From positions 109,501 through 173,500 of the forward strand of contig WTXG01000059.1 in the NCBI GenBank assembly GCA_022496185.1: a stretch of DNA of 64,000 nucleotides. Reading direction: 5' to 3'. Position 1 is the stretch's first letter. Every line of letters starts with the position of its first letter. The DNA is from Multifurca ochricompacta. Its lineage: Eukaryota > Basidiomycota > Agaricomycetes > Russulales > Russulaceae. Made by a program: the position numbers and the translations under genes. This document shows, piece after piece, positions 33,986 to 45,742 of this stretch. The notes under the pieces were generated by a model. The model saw only the letters and a program-made list of their open reading frames with translations, searched no databases and was not told the origin of the DNA.

Positions 33986-34526
33986 CTATTTCTTTCCAGT
34001 TTAGGAGCCCGCGGGAATTTCCCCCCGGATGACTCAGATCCGTGAGTCGGGTATTCCCATGGCTGTGGACTTTGTGCTATGCCATATATGGAAATAGACT
34101 GGTTGCAACCGGTCTAAACCGGTTTTCATCGGTCTTTCAATATTCTGTAATAGCATGCAACCGGCAACCGATAAGTCACAGAATCTGGGCAACCGCAACC
34201 GGTGGTCTGGTTGCATTTGGTCGGGTCCGGTCTGGTTCCGGTCGCTTTTTCGGTTAGGGCAACCGGACCTTTAAACACTAATCTCATCTCCCCAGTCCCT
34301 GGAACTGGTGGACTGATGTAGACTGGGCCCCTAATCAGGGCTTCCCACGAGCCGTGTGATGGAGCGTGGTGACGCTGAAGCACGTGTGAGTACTCTCTCG
34401 GGCCCTTTGACGGACCGAGAGGCTGGATTCAGGGCGCACAGTTGATACATCAGAGATCGATCGGATCTTCACTATCTGGGTCTAACTGCTCTGCTCACCC
34501 AGATTGGCAAATTACTAAGCAGCACT

Positions 34527-35423
34527 ATGGCCCCCTCTTTTTCCTTTCCCCCTTCTGCCGCGATCGAGGTCCTTGACGGATCTAACTGGTCCACTTGGTC
34601 ATCACGCATGATGGCCCTGTTCCGAATGAACGGCATCCGAGATCATCTAACCGAAGACAAGCCCAGCACACCCTCAGCCGACTGGAACACCTTGGAAGGT
34701 GTTCTCCAAGGCATCCTTGAACTTTACACTCAGAAGGATGTCTGGCAGACCATCTCGGATGACAAATTATATGCCACCTGCAAGGACAAGTGGGACCAGC
34801 TCAAGAAAGTATACGGAGGCGTTGGATCTATGTCCGCGTTCAACACATGGGTCGCGCTCACTAGCACCGCACTCGATGACTCGTCTCCCATGCTTCCTCA
34901 GTTGCAGAAGTTAAACGATGCACGCGTTACTCTCAAAAATAATGAGATGGAGATTTCAGATCTCCAATTTTGCTTCATCCTCATCAAGGCGCTGCCGGAC
35001 TCATACTCAGCAGTCGTGTCTACCATCTTAGCTACCGGAGCACCGGTGGACCTTTCCCCACTAACCATACAAGAGCGTATCATAAATGAGGAAGGTCGAC
35101 GGTCCGGTTCCTCCGCCGCACTCAACAAGTCCGGGCCCGTCAAAAAGCCTGATAACAAAGACAAGAAGGCTACAAAATGCTTCTACTGTCAGAAAAAGGG
35201 GCATCGGATTTCCGAGTGCAGGAAGAAGAAGAAGGATGAGGAGGACAAAAAGGCAGCAGAGTCCAGGCAAAACAAGGCAGTTAACGCACATCTAGCCACA
35301 ACATCGGCATCTATTGTAGAAGTTACTGATGACACTAATGATATCCGTGTTTCTTTGTATGCTGCCGCCCGATCTCGCTGGATGATGGACTCCGGTGCAA
35401 CGCATCACATAACCCTGCACTGA
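34527..35423 (+). pseudogene. Copia-B gag and protease start
   Basis: MAPSFSFPPSAAIEVLDGSN opens a Copia gag (LDGSNWSTWSSRM), followed by the zinc knuckle CFYCQKKGHRISEC and protease motif WMMDSGATHHI. An in-frame TGA at 35421-35423 stops it within the protease; the same frame continues with SDFTEYAPMNG. Confidence 0.9.
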
Positions 35424-36623
35424 TCTGACTTCACAGAGTATGCACCCATGAACGGGACTGTCCGCCTAGGCAACAACTCCAACGTCAAACAAATCGGTGT
35501 CAGGAAGGTGGTCTTCAAAACCACTCTTGGGAGTCGAGATTCTGAGGTTACCCTGAATAACGTTCTTCACATTCCAGATGTTCGGACATGCTTCATCTCT
35601 ACACGCGCTCTCGCACAAAGGGGTGCTCAGATCTCATTTACTGATAAGTTTTTCACTATCATGGTACAAAACCGGAAAATCGCGCAAGGGTACCTGGAGG
35701 ACAACCTCTATTGGCTGGATGCCTCCATCTCCGCCCTTCACGCGCACACGCACACACACACATCTCATCCTATCGACCTTTGGCATCACCGTATGGGGCA
35801 CATGTCTTACAACGCCCTCAAACGGTATCATTCTTCCATAAAAGGAATCTCGCTTGATGCTTCGATTGTCTCCGACCAGTCACCATGTCCCGGGTGTGAA
35901 TTTGGGAAACAGTCGCGACTACCTTTTTCGGTCTCTCACAAGCGCTCGGATCGGTGTCTACAAATTGTTCACAGTGATCTAGCCGGCCCGATGCAGAAAC
36001 AGTCTCTCCAAGGCGCGCTTTACATCGCAACGTTTGTTGATGACTATTCCAGACATGGGGTAGTGTACTTTCTCCGAAGCAAAGATCAGCTTGCCGCCGC
36101 GTTCAAAAAGTTCCTCTCCTGGGCTGAGACCCAGACGACTGAGAAACTGCTTGCGCTGCATTCTGACCATGGGGGGGAGTTCTTATCAGGCGCCGTGAGA
36201 ACTGTACTGGACCAAAAGGGGATCGAACATAAGCTGACGATGCCAGGTTCGCCGCAACAAAACGGCATAGCTGAGCGATGGAATCAAACCATCATGGACA
36301 AAGCGCGGGCAATGCTACATGGCGCCAGCTTGTCCCTCGGCTTCTGGGAGCTGGCAGTGGATACTGCCGTTCACACTTACAATAGGACTCCCAGCAGAAC
36401 GATAGGTTGGCGCACGCTGCATGAGCTCTGGAGTGGTGGTCATGCTCCGGATGTCTCATATTTCCATGTCTTTGGCTGTAAGGCATATGTACACATGCCT
36501 GAGAACAAGCGTAAGAAACTCGATCTGCGATCGGTCGAGATGACGCTTGTAGGGTATGAGCCGGGTTCTAAGGGTTACCGGTTCTGGAATCAACATACCC
36601 AATCAATCACTCTGTCACGCGAT
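35424..36623 (+). pseudogene. Copia-B protease end and integrase
   Basis: Continues the gag-pol frame after the TGA. It contains LWHHRMGHMSYNALKRYH with downstream CPGCEFGKQ (integrase zinc finger), then the DDE core: VHSDLAGPM, FVDDYSRHG, HSDHGGEF and PQQNGIAERWNQ. Interrupted at 36624 by Gypsy-D, where the protein reads ITLSRD and continues at 44097 with VAFDESSFP. Confidence 0.9.
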
Positions 36624-37213
36624 TGTTACGACTAGGGCCTAGTACCCCACTTTTCTTTACTCTCCCTGCTGCAGATCCTTCCCTTCCACCTACCCTTCAC
36701 TTCTTGATCACGTCCCCATCCTGGGATCCCTCACGTGCCTTACTTCCCTCCCCGTGACCATTGCTTGCCCATGTTGACCCGTTGTTTACCCTTGCTTATG
36801 CACTTCCTTATCGCTTATCTCTTTATCTCTAAGACCGGACACTTACTTAATACCCTATCAGAAGCCAGGCTTTACGCCATCCGCTTTCGTATATTTGGGC
36901 CCACTTGATTCCGTATCCCTTATCGATAGACGCTCACCTCATTACGTATATAAGCCCGCTGTAGACTACACTGTAGCTTCAGACTCGACTTATTGAATAC
37001 ATCAGTGTTTGTCTTCTGGACTTCCCCTTGAAACCTTTGACTCGATCGTCTCAGTGCTTTTGGCACTTTCCACTCAACATCGTCACTCGGGAGCAGCCCC
37101 GTCGACTTTGACTCGTCCACTCGAACTCCAAGAGATCTTATTGATCTCTTATCTGAACATACGTACAAAGCTGTCGCACAAGTCGTGCAGAACGTCTCAC
37201 ACTGGATGTAACA
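36624..37213 (+). repeat. Gypsy-D 5' LTR
   Basis: 590 bases, TGTTA...TAACA. TATA box TATATAAG near 36947-36954; AGACTCGACTT at 36981-36991 is the presumed transcript start and self-primer. Confidence 0.9.
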
Positions 37214-37215
37214 TC

Positions 37216-37226
37216 AAGTCGAGTCT
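37216..37226 (+). other. Gypsy-D self-priming primer-binding site
   Basis: AAGTCGAGTCT, two bases after the LTR, is the exact 11-base reverse complement of AGACTCGACTT in the LTR about 30 bases after the TATA box. Confidence 0.78.
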
Positions 37227-37232
37227 CTCACA

Positions 37233-38755
37233 GTGGCTTCCAGCCGCAGTCAGACCCTCTTCCGGGAAGAACTCATCGAACGCAGAGATGAGAATAATCT
37301 TTCACAGCAAGTACTTGGCTCTGCCACCTGGAAAGACTTTGAGTCCGAGTTTGGATACTACGTCTATTACGACGGAAGATACCAACCAGTAGAATACGAC
37401 GACGAAAAGAGAGTTTGGTACCGCATCCGATATTCGGACAGCCGACACTCTTGGGTTACTACAGGACCCGCCCCACCTGAATTTGGACTAGGCCCGTGGA
37501 GAGAAAACCCTCCGGCCATTGTCACGGACTCCGAACCAGAGGAGTACGTAGAAGAACCTAGCGAAGAAGCACTGGTATTAGCGTCGTCTACAGCCCCAGT
37601 TGCACCCGAAGTTGTCACGTTCAGAGCCCCTGCTTTGACAACTCCCCAGATCTCCATACAATCCACCGATACCGTCACCCCGTTTTACCAAAATATGTCT
37701 ACCATTGCCGCCCAGCTTCCAGACCCTGCCCCACCAGCCCCAGTGGCGGCACCACCAAACATTCCTCCCCCGTCTGGACGATTATCAGGAGTGCTTCCCC
37801 AGACATTCACTGGGGATCGCTCACAGAGCAAAAAATTCATGCTGGAGTTCACGACCTTTAAGAACTTCAACCATGACGTCCCACAGATTGTCAACCCATT
37901 TCAACGAGCCAATCTGTTCCTTTCCCTGATTCGGGGGGATGCGGTTGACGACTGGACCATGGAGCAGCTGGAATGGCTGAATGAACAAGTCAAAAGTGGG
38001 CGTCGTACCACTAGTGAAGGTCTTTGGGAGACCATCGCTGAGCGGTTTAAAGATGCCTTCACGGATGGGCAGGCCAAGCAGAAGGCAGCCCGGGAACTAA
38101 AGTCCCTTAGAATGGAAAAGGGAGAGTTGGATGCATATGTTGCTAAGTTTAGGAGTCTCGCAAATAGGGCTGGATATGATACAGATGAAGAGGCCACGTT
38201 GGACCTCTTTTCACAAGGGTTGCCAAATCCCTTGGTCAAAAACATAATCCAGTTTCACCATCCCAATGACTGGGATAGCTGGGTCGACGCCGCCCGACGA
38301 CAACAACAGGACTACCTCGACTTCCAGACACGCTTTGGAGTTGATACAAAAAAGGGAAAGACGCGAGACCAATGGAAGACGGCTTTTGGAGTAAAGCCTG
38401 CCCAGCATGCCCAGAGGGATCCAAACGCTATGGACACCTCTGCAGACCGCACCTGAGCCCGGGCAGCGCTCACGGAAGATGAATGGCAGACATTGATGAA
38501 GGAGGGACAGTGCTTCCGCTGTAGAGCACTAGGACATATGTCCCAGGATTGCCCCAAGAAGGGAGTACGTGTTGTGGCTGCAGCCACCACAACCAAAGCC
38601 CCTGTTCACAACAACCCACCCACTGTGGATAAACAATCAAAAGAGGAGAAAGCCCAGGATATATGGGCTAATATGATGAAGGAAAGTGAAGAAGTGCGTG
38701 CCATCTTAGTGGAAAAGGCATTTGCGAAAAAGGATTTTTGTTAGGCTCAAACCCA
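37233..38755 (+). pseudogene. Gypsy-D gag
   Basis: First ATG region begins MASSRSQTLF. Gag capsid motifs include LPQTFTGDRSQSKKFMLEF and ELDAYVAKFRSLANRAGY. An in-frame TGA lies at 38454-38456, then the zinc knuckle CFRCRALGHMSQDC. The frame ends in TAG at 38741-38743 within GGATTTTTGTTAG; pol continues in the -1 frame across this T-run. Confidence 0.88.
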
Positions 38756-41700
38756 TCGGCCTGGGCACGAGCACTCCATGTCACCTCTGTGTATGCTAGT
38801 CGATTCAAGTCATTAAAAATACCAGTTCATTTTGAAACTACACAGAGGATGGCCGACCGAGACATATTAGTGGACTCTGGAGCCACAGATAACTTCATTC
38901 ACCCACGACTCATTAAAACAATGGGCCTGGGAAGGCTGGCACTTCCCCAGGAAAAGAATATTTGGAACATTGATGGAACGGCCAATCGTGCTGGGAAGAT
39001 CACCCACTACACGGACCTAAGAGTCCAGGTTGGGGAAATAACAAGGACCATTCGTTTCCTAATCACCGACCTAGGAGACGAAGATCTTATTTTGGGTTAT
39101 CCATGGCTTGCAGCCTTTGAACCAAAGATAAACTGGGCTGACGCGACGATGGACAAGGACTCATATCCAACAATCATTACGTCGATAGGCTATGATTATG
39201 CAATTCGACATCCGGTCGCAAGGACTGTGCGTACAGAGGAGGATCCCGGCTACTGCTATGTCACCAAAGCATCGGAGCTGGCCCAGAAGGCAGTACAAGG
39301 ACAGAATGAGAAGACCTACCACGATGTAGTACCAGATGTTTACCAGCAACACTGGAAGGTATTCTCTGAAGAAGAGTCACATCGCTTTCCTCCAGAGCGA
39401 CCATGGGATCATGCCATCAACCTTCTCCCCGATACACCGGCCGCAATAGATTGTAAAATCTATCCACTGTCCCAGTCCGAACAAACTGCACTCACGGAAT
39501 TCCTGGAAGAACATCTGGCCAAAGGATACATTCGCCCGTCCAAGTCGCAGTATGCCTCACCCTTCTTCTTCATCAAAAAGAAGGATGGCAAGCTGCGACC
39601 CGTCCAGGACTACCGAAAGATCAATGTGTACACTGTAAAGAATGCCTACCCCCTACCACTGATTTCTGAACTCATCGACACCATGAGGGATAAATCCCTC
39701 TTTTCCAAGATGGATGTGCGATGGGGTTACAACAATGTCAGGATCAAGGAAGGCGACCAATGTAAAGCAGCATTCAAAACGAATCAAGGGCTGTTCGAGC
39801 CAAATGTAATGTTCTTTGGTCTTATGAATTCACTGGCAACGTTTCAGTCCATGATGAACCACATCTTCCGCGACCTTATTCTTACTGGTGAAGTCATGGT
39901 CTACATGGATGATATCCTGGTAGCTACCTCCGACGACCTAAGCCATCACCAAGAACGAGTGCACCAGGTGCTAGACATACTACACGAACACGACCTATAC
40001 CTCAAACCAGCCAAATGCTCCTTTGAACAACGGAGCGTCGAATACCTGGGAGTCATTCTAGAGGGAGGATGAGTGCGCATGGATCCCATCAAAGTGCAAG
40101 GAATTCGAGAATGGCCAGTACCGACTTGTGTCAAAGATGTCCGATCATTCATCGGATTCTGTAACTTCTACCGGCGCTTCATCAAGGGGTTTTCAGGCGT
40201 TGCACGACCGCTGAATGATCTCTTAAAGAAGGATGTATCATGGCATTGGGGAGCTACACAGCAACAGGCATTTGAGCAAATTAGAGATATCGTCGGCTCA
40301 GAACCAGTACTCATTCAACCTGACCTAAGCCGCCCCTTTGAGCTGGAAGTAGACGCCTCTCACTTCGCAAATGGAGCAGTGCTATACCAAAAGGATGCCA
40401 CACAGATACTTCATCCAGTGGCATATTACTCTGAAACCTTCTCGCCGGCAGAACGAAATTATGATATCTGGGACAGAGAGCTTCTAGCCATTGTCAAGGC
40501 ATTGCGACACTGGCGGCCTTACCTGGCAGGGACCCCCCATAAAACTGTCATCCATACTGATCATTCCAATTTGCTGTATTGGAAGGAGCCCCACAAAATC
40601 AGCCGACGCATAGCACGAGAGGTCCTGGAACTCGAAGAGTACAACTTCACCCTGAAACACATTGCAGGAAGTCAAAACGCGAGAGCAGATGCACTGTCAT
40701 GAAGGCCGGACATGCATACCGGAGAGGATGACAATAACAACGTCATTGTTCTTCCTGAGGAAGTGTTTGCGAAGACCGCTGTAGTCAGCCTCCACGATAT
40801 GGACCTGTGGGCACAAGTTTCACAGAACATGAACCAGGAAGTATGTCGCTCATGGGCCGATGCGCACAATTTGAAAGAAATAAACGGCCTGTGGTGGAAA
40901 GACAGAGATTGGCTCGTTGTCACTGGTGGCGACAACATTAAGAGGGGGGTGATCCATTTTCACCACGATCTCCCCTCTGCTGGCCACCCCGGTATCGCCA
41001 ACACCTATGCCCTTGCCAAACGCGACTACTGGTGGCCTAACATGAAAAGGGATGTTGAGAACTATGTGCAAGGCTGCGCAGCATGTCAAGCAAACAAAGT
41101 AAACACGCACCTGAAAATCCCGCCAATGTATCCCATTACCCCCATATCGTCAACGCCTTTCCAAACCATTGCAATGGACTTTATCGTCAAACTACCCGAA
41201 TCACTGGGCTTTGATACCATTCTCACAATCACTGACCATGACTGTTCCAAGGCGGCCCTGTTCATACCTTGTAATGAGACGATCACAGCGGAGGGAGTGG
41301 CAAGACTATACCTGGATCATGTATACCGCCACTATGGACTCCCCAAAAAGATTATATCCGACAGAGATACCCGGTTTACATCCACGTTTGCCAGAGCCCT
41401 GTGTAAAACACTGGGCATTGCACAGAACATCTCCACAGCTTACCATCCACAGACAGATGGACAGTCTGAACGAACGAACCAATGGTTGGAGCAGTATCTT
41501 CGGTTCTGGTGTGATGAACGACAAAACGACTGGGCGGAGTGGCTGTCAACTGCGGAATTTGCACACAACTCATGGCCCAATGGAATGACAAAAGCCACCC
41601 CCTTCTCCCTTATCATGGGCTGGACCCCGCGTACCACATGGACGGATAAGCCCATAAACGTCCCTTCAGTAACCCAGCGGATACACCAATGGGAAGCCTT

Positions 41701-42217
41701 ACGGCAATCGGCCAATGAAAATCTGGCAAAAGCACAGCAAGCCCTAGCTGCGCAGCCCAGCGCATTCACACCTTATCAGCCCAATGACTGGGTCTGGCTC
41801 GAGGGGAGAAATATTCACACGTCACACCCCTCGGCCAAACTAGCACCCCGACGTCACGGCCCCTTCCAGATAACAAGGAAGCTGTCAGACGTGTCATATG
41901 AACTACGACTGCCGCCCAAATGGAAGATTCATCCCGTCTTCCATGCCAAGCTTCTGACGCCATACAAGGAGACGTCCCTTCATGGGGAGAACTTCCCAAG
42001 ACCCCCACCTGACCTTATCGATGGAGAAGCAGAATGGGAAGTGGAGCGCATTCTAGACTCAATGAGAAAAGGCCGAGGGCGCAAGATGCATTACCTAGTC
42101 AAGTGGAAGGGATTCCCAGACTCTGACAGTTCGTGGGAGCCAGCCGGGAATATCTTCGCCCCGACCCTTATCTCGGAGTTCCATACCCGACATCCAGATG
42201 CGCCCAGAAATGATTAA
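38738..42217 (+). pseudogene. Gypsy-D pol: protease, RT, RNase H, integrase, chromodomain
   Basis: Protease ILVDSGATDNFIHPRL; LILGYPWLA; RT SPFFFIKKKDGKLRPVQDYR, MDVRWGYNNVRIKEGD and catalytic MVYMDDILVAT; TGA at 40070-40072; RNase H ELEVDASHFANGAV and WDRELLAIVKALRHW; TGA at 40700-40702; integrase HHDLPSAGHPG, CAACQANK, MDFIVKLP, SDRDTRFTSTFARAL, STAYHPQTDGQSERTNQW; then LAPRRHGPFQI and a chromodomain WEVERILDS ... YLVKWKGFPDSDSSWEP. Apart from the TGA codons the frame is unbroken. Confidence 0.93.
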
Positions 42218-42295
42218 AAGGAACCACCTTAAGACCCCAATCAAACTCCCCAGTACATGCTCCCCCAGCAACGTCCTACCACTATTCAATCAATC

Positions 42296-43487
42296 ATGTC
42301 TTTCATCGCTGCCAATGCTGCCGTCGACGCCTTCACTGCCACCACCGTAGTTGTCAAGAACTTCCCCTCTGCCCATCCTTCTACACGTCCCTCTTCGCCC
42401 ATTGACTACGAGGCCGCCGAAGCTCGAGTCAAGAATCAGTCCCCCAACCCAAACAACGACTTCGAACACAGTGAGGAGCCACACCCAAACGACCTGTTGG
42501 GCATGGAACTAGATGACGAAGTACCTGAGTTCCCATTCATTGCTAACAATCCAATTCCTTGATGTACTTCCCCTCAAGATCACCATGGCTGACGGAACAA
42601 CGGCGATCGCCAAATACATCTTCTATACGAATGGAGGGATGGATGTCGCGGGTTGTATGAAAAGGGTGGCCCAGTCTATGGAGCCCAGTCTATCTGGAAG
42701 AAAGGTATACAGGACGGCTGCACCACACGATGACCGACAGCAGCTGGGACATCTAGCTGCTGAAGATTCTCGCGCCTTTGCGATCGACGAGGTGCTGAGC
42801 GACATGCGCCTCCCACATCTCAAGGCCAAGTGATGAGACTGCGGAAGACTCTGACGTTGCGCACATGCTCAACAGACAATATAAGGAGTATGCGAAGATG
42901 ATGACCCGACTGACTAGCGGGATGTTCCAGATCGAACAAGAGCTAGTGGAGATTCGGAAGAGGCTGGAGATTGGAGATGCATACCAGACCATCGCTGAAA
43001 GGTACACCGACACGTATGCCCGACCCCTCCCTCCACGATTGCTAGGGGCCGCCCCACAATTACTGCCAAACCGATTCGAGATGCCACGGATGCACGAGAA
43101 CCCCCGCGGTGAGACGTGCTGGCGATGCAACAGCAAATACCACATTAGCTGGAACTGCCTGCTCAATCGCAAGTGGTGTCGACACTGCCGAAGCAACTTA
43201 CATTGGAGCCGCTTCTGCATTTCCGCCGCATGGGCGTCGCCCCAACAATCGTTAACCCGTCGGGATGGTGCGGCAAATGTCTGCGTCACAATGCGGGGCA
43301 TCGCGAGCTCGATTGCCCGGTCTACGACACATGCCGGCAATGCGGACGACGAGGTCCATATGGCTTCTTGCGCATGCATCAATGTGCAGCCGATGAAACC
43401 TACACCACGAAGATTGGAATTTGGCGGATGATTATGTGGACTTGGTACAGGATGATGACGGTGCGTGTTCTAGCTGGGTCAGCTTGA
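42296..43487 (+). pseudogene. Gypsy-D extra ORF: multi-zinc-knuckle protein downstream of integrase
   Basis: About 1.2 kb between the pol stop and the purine tract, transcribed in the same sense. It reads in pieces (42296-42562, 42585-42833, 42845-43200, 43173-43487) that need frame changes. The N-terminal part is acidic and Pro-rich (PIDYEAAEARVKNQSPNPNN); the middle is a helical stretch (MFQIEQELVEIRKRLEIGD); the C-terminal half has four Cys/His modules: CWRCNSKYHISWNC, CRHCRSNLHWSRFC, CGKCLRHNAGHRELDC and CRQCGRRGPYGFLRMHQC. I do not recognise the protein. Position corresponds to env in retroviruses, but there is no signal or membrane segment; a nucleic-acid-binding role is inferred. Confidence 0.65.
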
Positions 43488-43504
43488 ACCAGAAGGGAGG
43501 GTGA

Positions 43505-44091
43505 TGTTATGACTAGGGCCTAGTACCCCACTTTTCTTACTCTCCCTGCTGCAGATCCTTCCCTTCCACCTACCCTTCACTTCTTGATCACATCCCCATC
43601 CTGGGATCCCTCACGTGCCTTACTTCCCTCCCCGTGACCATTGCTTGCCATGTTGACCCGTTGTTTACCCTTGCTTATGCACTTCCTTATCGCTTATCTC
43701 TTTATCTCTAAGACCAGACACTTACTTAATACCCTATCAGAAGCCAGGCTTTACGCCATCCGCTTTCGTATATTTGGGCCCACTTGATCCGTATCCCTTA
43801 TCGATAGACGCTCACCTCATTACGTATATAAGCCCGCTGTAGACTACACTGTAGCTTCAGACTCGACTTATTGAATACATCGGTGTTTGTCTTCTGGACT
43901 TCCCCTTGAAACCTTTGACTCGATCGTCTCAGTGCTTTTGGCACTTTCCACTCAACATCGTCACTCGGGAGCAGCCCCGTTGACTTTGACTCGTCCACTC
44001 AAACTCCAAGAGATCTTATTGATCTCTTATCTGAACATACGTACAAAGCTGTCGCACAAGTCGTGCAGAACGTCTCACACCGGATGTAACA
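43505..44091 (+). repeat. Gypsy-D 3' LTR
   Basis: 587 bases, differing from the 5' LTR by a few single-base gaps and transitions. Confidence 0.9.
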
Positions 44092-44096
44092 GCGAT

Positions 44097-44491
44097 GTAG
44101 CATTCGACGAGAGTTCCTTTCCTTTTTGGGAGAGCAGCCAACCATCTGCCTTGCCCGCACAACCCCCAGTCCTTGAAGGACCACTGGCCGTCACTGTCCC
44201 CACGTCCTCCGCTATCCCAGCAATTGCTTCCAGAGTGGCTGCTCCGCCAAGGATGCCATCTCCACCGGCTACCCCACAACGCCTTTCAGGTCCTGAACCC
44301 GAAGTCTTAGACACTTCCCCCACTTATGCACCCACTTCCCGTATTCTCCGTTCCTGACGTCGCACAGACTCCACCTCGGAGGATCTCCTGCGGCTGCGGC
44401 CAAACCCTCGGCGAAACCCTTGTTACTACAATGAGGACAATGCCGCACTTGATGCAAATGGGAGACTGGGTCACACGGCACTTCTCGCAGC
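44097..44491 (+). pseudogene. Copia-B linker between integrase and RT
   Basis: Resumes after the GCGAT duplication: VAFDESSFPFWES, then a Pro/Ala-rich linker, in-frame TGA at 44355-44357 and continuing RRTDSTSEDLLR and RLGHTALLA. Cut at 44492 by H3 and resumed at 45743. Confidence 0.8.
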
Positions 44492-45734
44492 TAGTGATTG
44501 GCAGGGGTAACCCTGGGGTATACTCGTTGGTACCCGTACCCGTACCCGTACCCGTCACTACGGGTACGGGTTACCCGCGGGTCACCCGTGAAAACGCGTG
44601 CAAGTTCTTTACTTGCATCGCGCATTTCGGATAACTGGCCCGGGCCTTCCCGGACCAAGAAGATACACAACACATTTATTTGTGGCTGCTTAAGATCCCT
44701 CAATGGCTCTTGTTTTATGTTCAGAAGATTAAGATAATTCATTATTCCATTATTTTTCTATTATTCTGCTTTCAATTTTATACAAGCACAACTAAAATCC
44801 AGTATACAGAGATGATTAGATAGGATGTTATAGAACATTGATGAATAGCCTGTCAGATAACCACACAGAATGCAAAAAAATTTAATGAACACATAGACAT
44901 TGGCAGGGGTAACCCCTGGATAATTGTTTTGATACCTGGGTTGCCCATAAAATGAAACGCGTGCAAGTTCTTTACTTGCATCGCGCATTTCGGACAATCG
45001 GCCCGGGCCATCCCGGTCAAGGAGATAAGCACTTGGACACAACACGTTCATTTATGGCTACTCAAGATTCCTCAAAAATTGTTGTTTTATGTTCAGAAGA
45101 TTAAAAGGATCTTTTATTTACATTATTATTTTATTATTCTAGTTTCATTTCATACAAGCGCGACTGTCCTGGTCCCTGGATGCACAATTCTGCGCGTTTA
45201 AGTCAACCTTCCTTAATAGGAAGGAGGTCAGACCACCATGCGATGCAATGTAGTCGCTGCCCCATGCAGCTTGTAGATACACGCGGGCCTTGTTTCAATA
45301 AATTAATTTGATAATTAGATTATAGAATAGTCTAAAGTAGTCTAGAGAGTATTTTAGATAGTGCCAGACTGGCAGAATTGGTCGCGTGTTAATAAAACAG
45401 ATGCATCATGATTTTCAAGAATGTAGATCACTGATAACACTTTTATTTTACATCGCACCGTTGATCTGCTTTGATATTTTGTAGGATAACACTAGAACAT
45501 ATTTACATTCACCCTGTATCATACATCAGACGAGATCTTGTATTTTTGTGGCTGCAGATGTGTTTTATCTTGGAAATTCCACTGATCTTGTCAATGGATA
45601 ATCGGCGCCTATACCCGCCAAACCCGCCGCGCGGGTATGGGTTTCCACGGGTTGGGAGCCATATACCCGTACCCGTACCCGGCAAAACCCGTGGCACTTA
45701 CCCGCACGGGTATGAAAACCCTTGACAATCACTA
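44492..45734. mobile_element. H3: non-autonomous hAT-like element in Copia-B
   Basis: 1243 bases; 8-bp duplication CTCGCAGC at 44484-44491 and 45735-45742; termini TAGTGATTGGCAGGG and TAGTGATTGTCAAGG (inverse). Both ends have tandem GTACCC units (44530-44560 and 45660-45690). The interior holds two diverged units of roughly 350 bases (about 44615 and 44970) and an LTR-like tail (45165-45590). No transposase. A related copy is split by Gypsy-E at 55662-64000. Confidence 0.85.
45165..45590 (+). repeat. Diverged Gypsy-E-like LTR sequence inside H3
   Basis: Shares with the Gypsy-E LTR the blocks TGATAATTAGATTATAGA / GATTTGATTATAGAGT, TAGTCTAGAGAGTATTTTAGATA and TGCCAGACTGGCAGAA, in the same order. 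The same sequence recurs at 63586-64000. The ends are not clear. Confidence 0.55.
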
Positions 45735-45742
45735 CTCGCAGC

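Larger units (their letters stand above)
31003..34280. mobile_element. H2: 3.3 kb hAT-like foldback element in Copia-B leader
   Basis: 8-bp duplication ATCTCATC (30995-31002 and 34281-34288); termini TAGTGTTTAAAGGTC and its inverse GACCTTTAAACACTA (last T/C variation allowed). Both ends have dense AACCGG/CCGGTT motifs. The inverted similarity continues inward for about 400 bases through a tRNA-like module (31301-31373 and 33901-33985). The centre contains tandem repeats and open frames of unknown nature. No transposase recognised. Confidence 0.82.
36624..44091 (+). mobile_element. Gypsy-D: 7.5 kb chromodomain retrotransposon with extra ORF
   Basis: LTRs 36624-37213 and 43505-44091; 5-bp duplication GCGAT at 36619-36623 and 44092-44096. 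Order gag, protease, RT, RNase H, integrase, chromodomain, then an additional ORF region before the purine tract AGAAGGGAGGGTGA. Three in-frame TGA codons (38454, 40070, 40700). It is the only near-complete Gypsy nested in Copia-B, hence younger than it. Confidence 0.93.

Noticed and set aside
38454..40702. TGA read as a sense codon (stop recoding)
   Set aside because: Host genes in the window use TGA as stop (MVP1, ERG4, RIM2). Mutation of CGA explains the element codons.
42296..43487. Envelope gene of a retrovirus-like element
   Set aside because: No signal peptide, membrane anchor or fusion-type segment; Cys/His modules indicate nucleic-acid binding instead.
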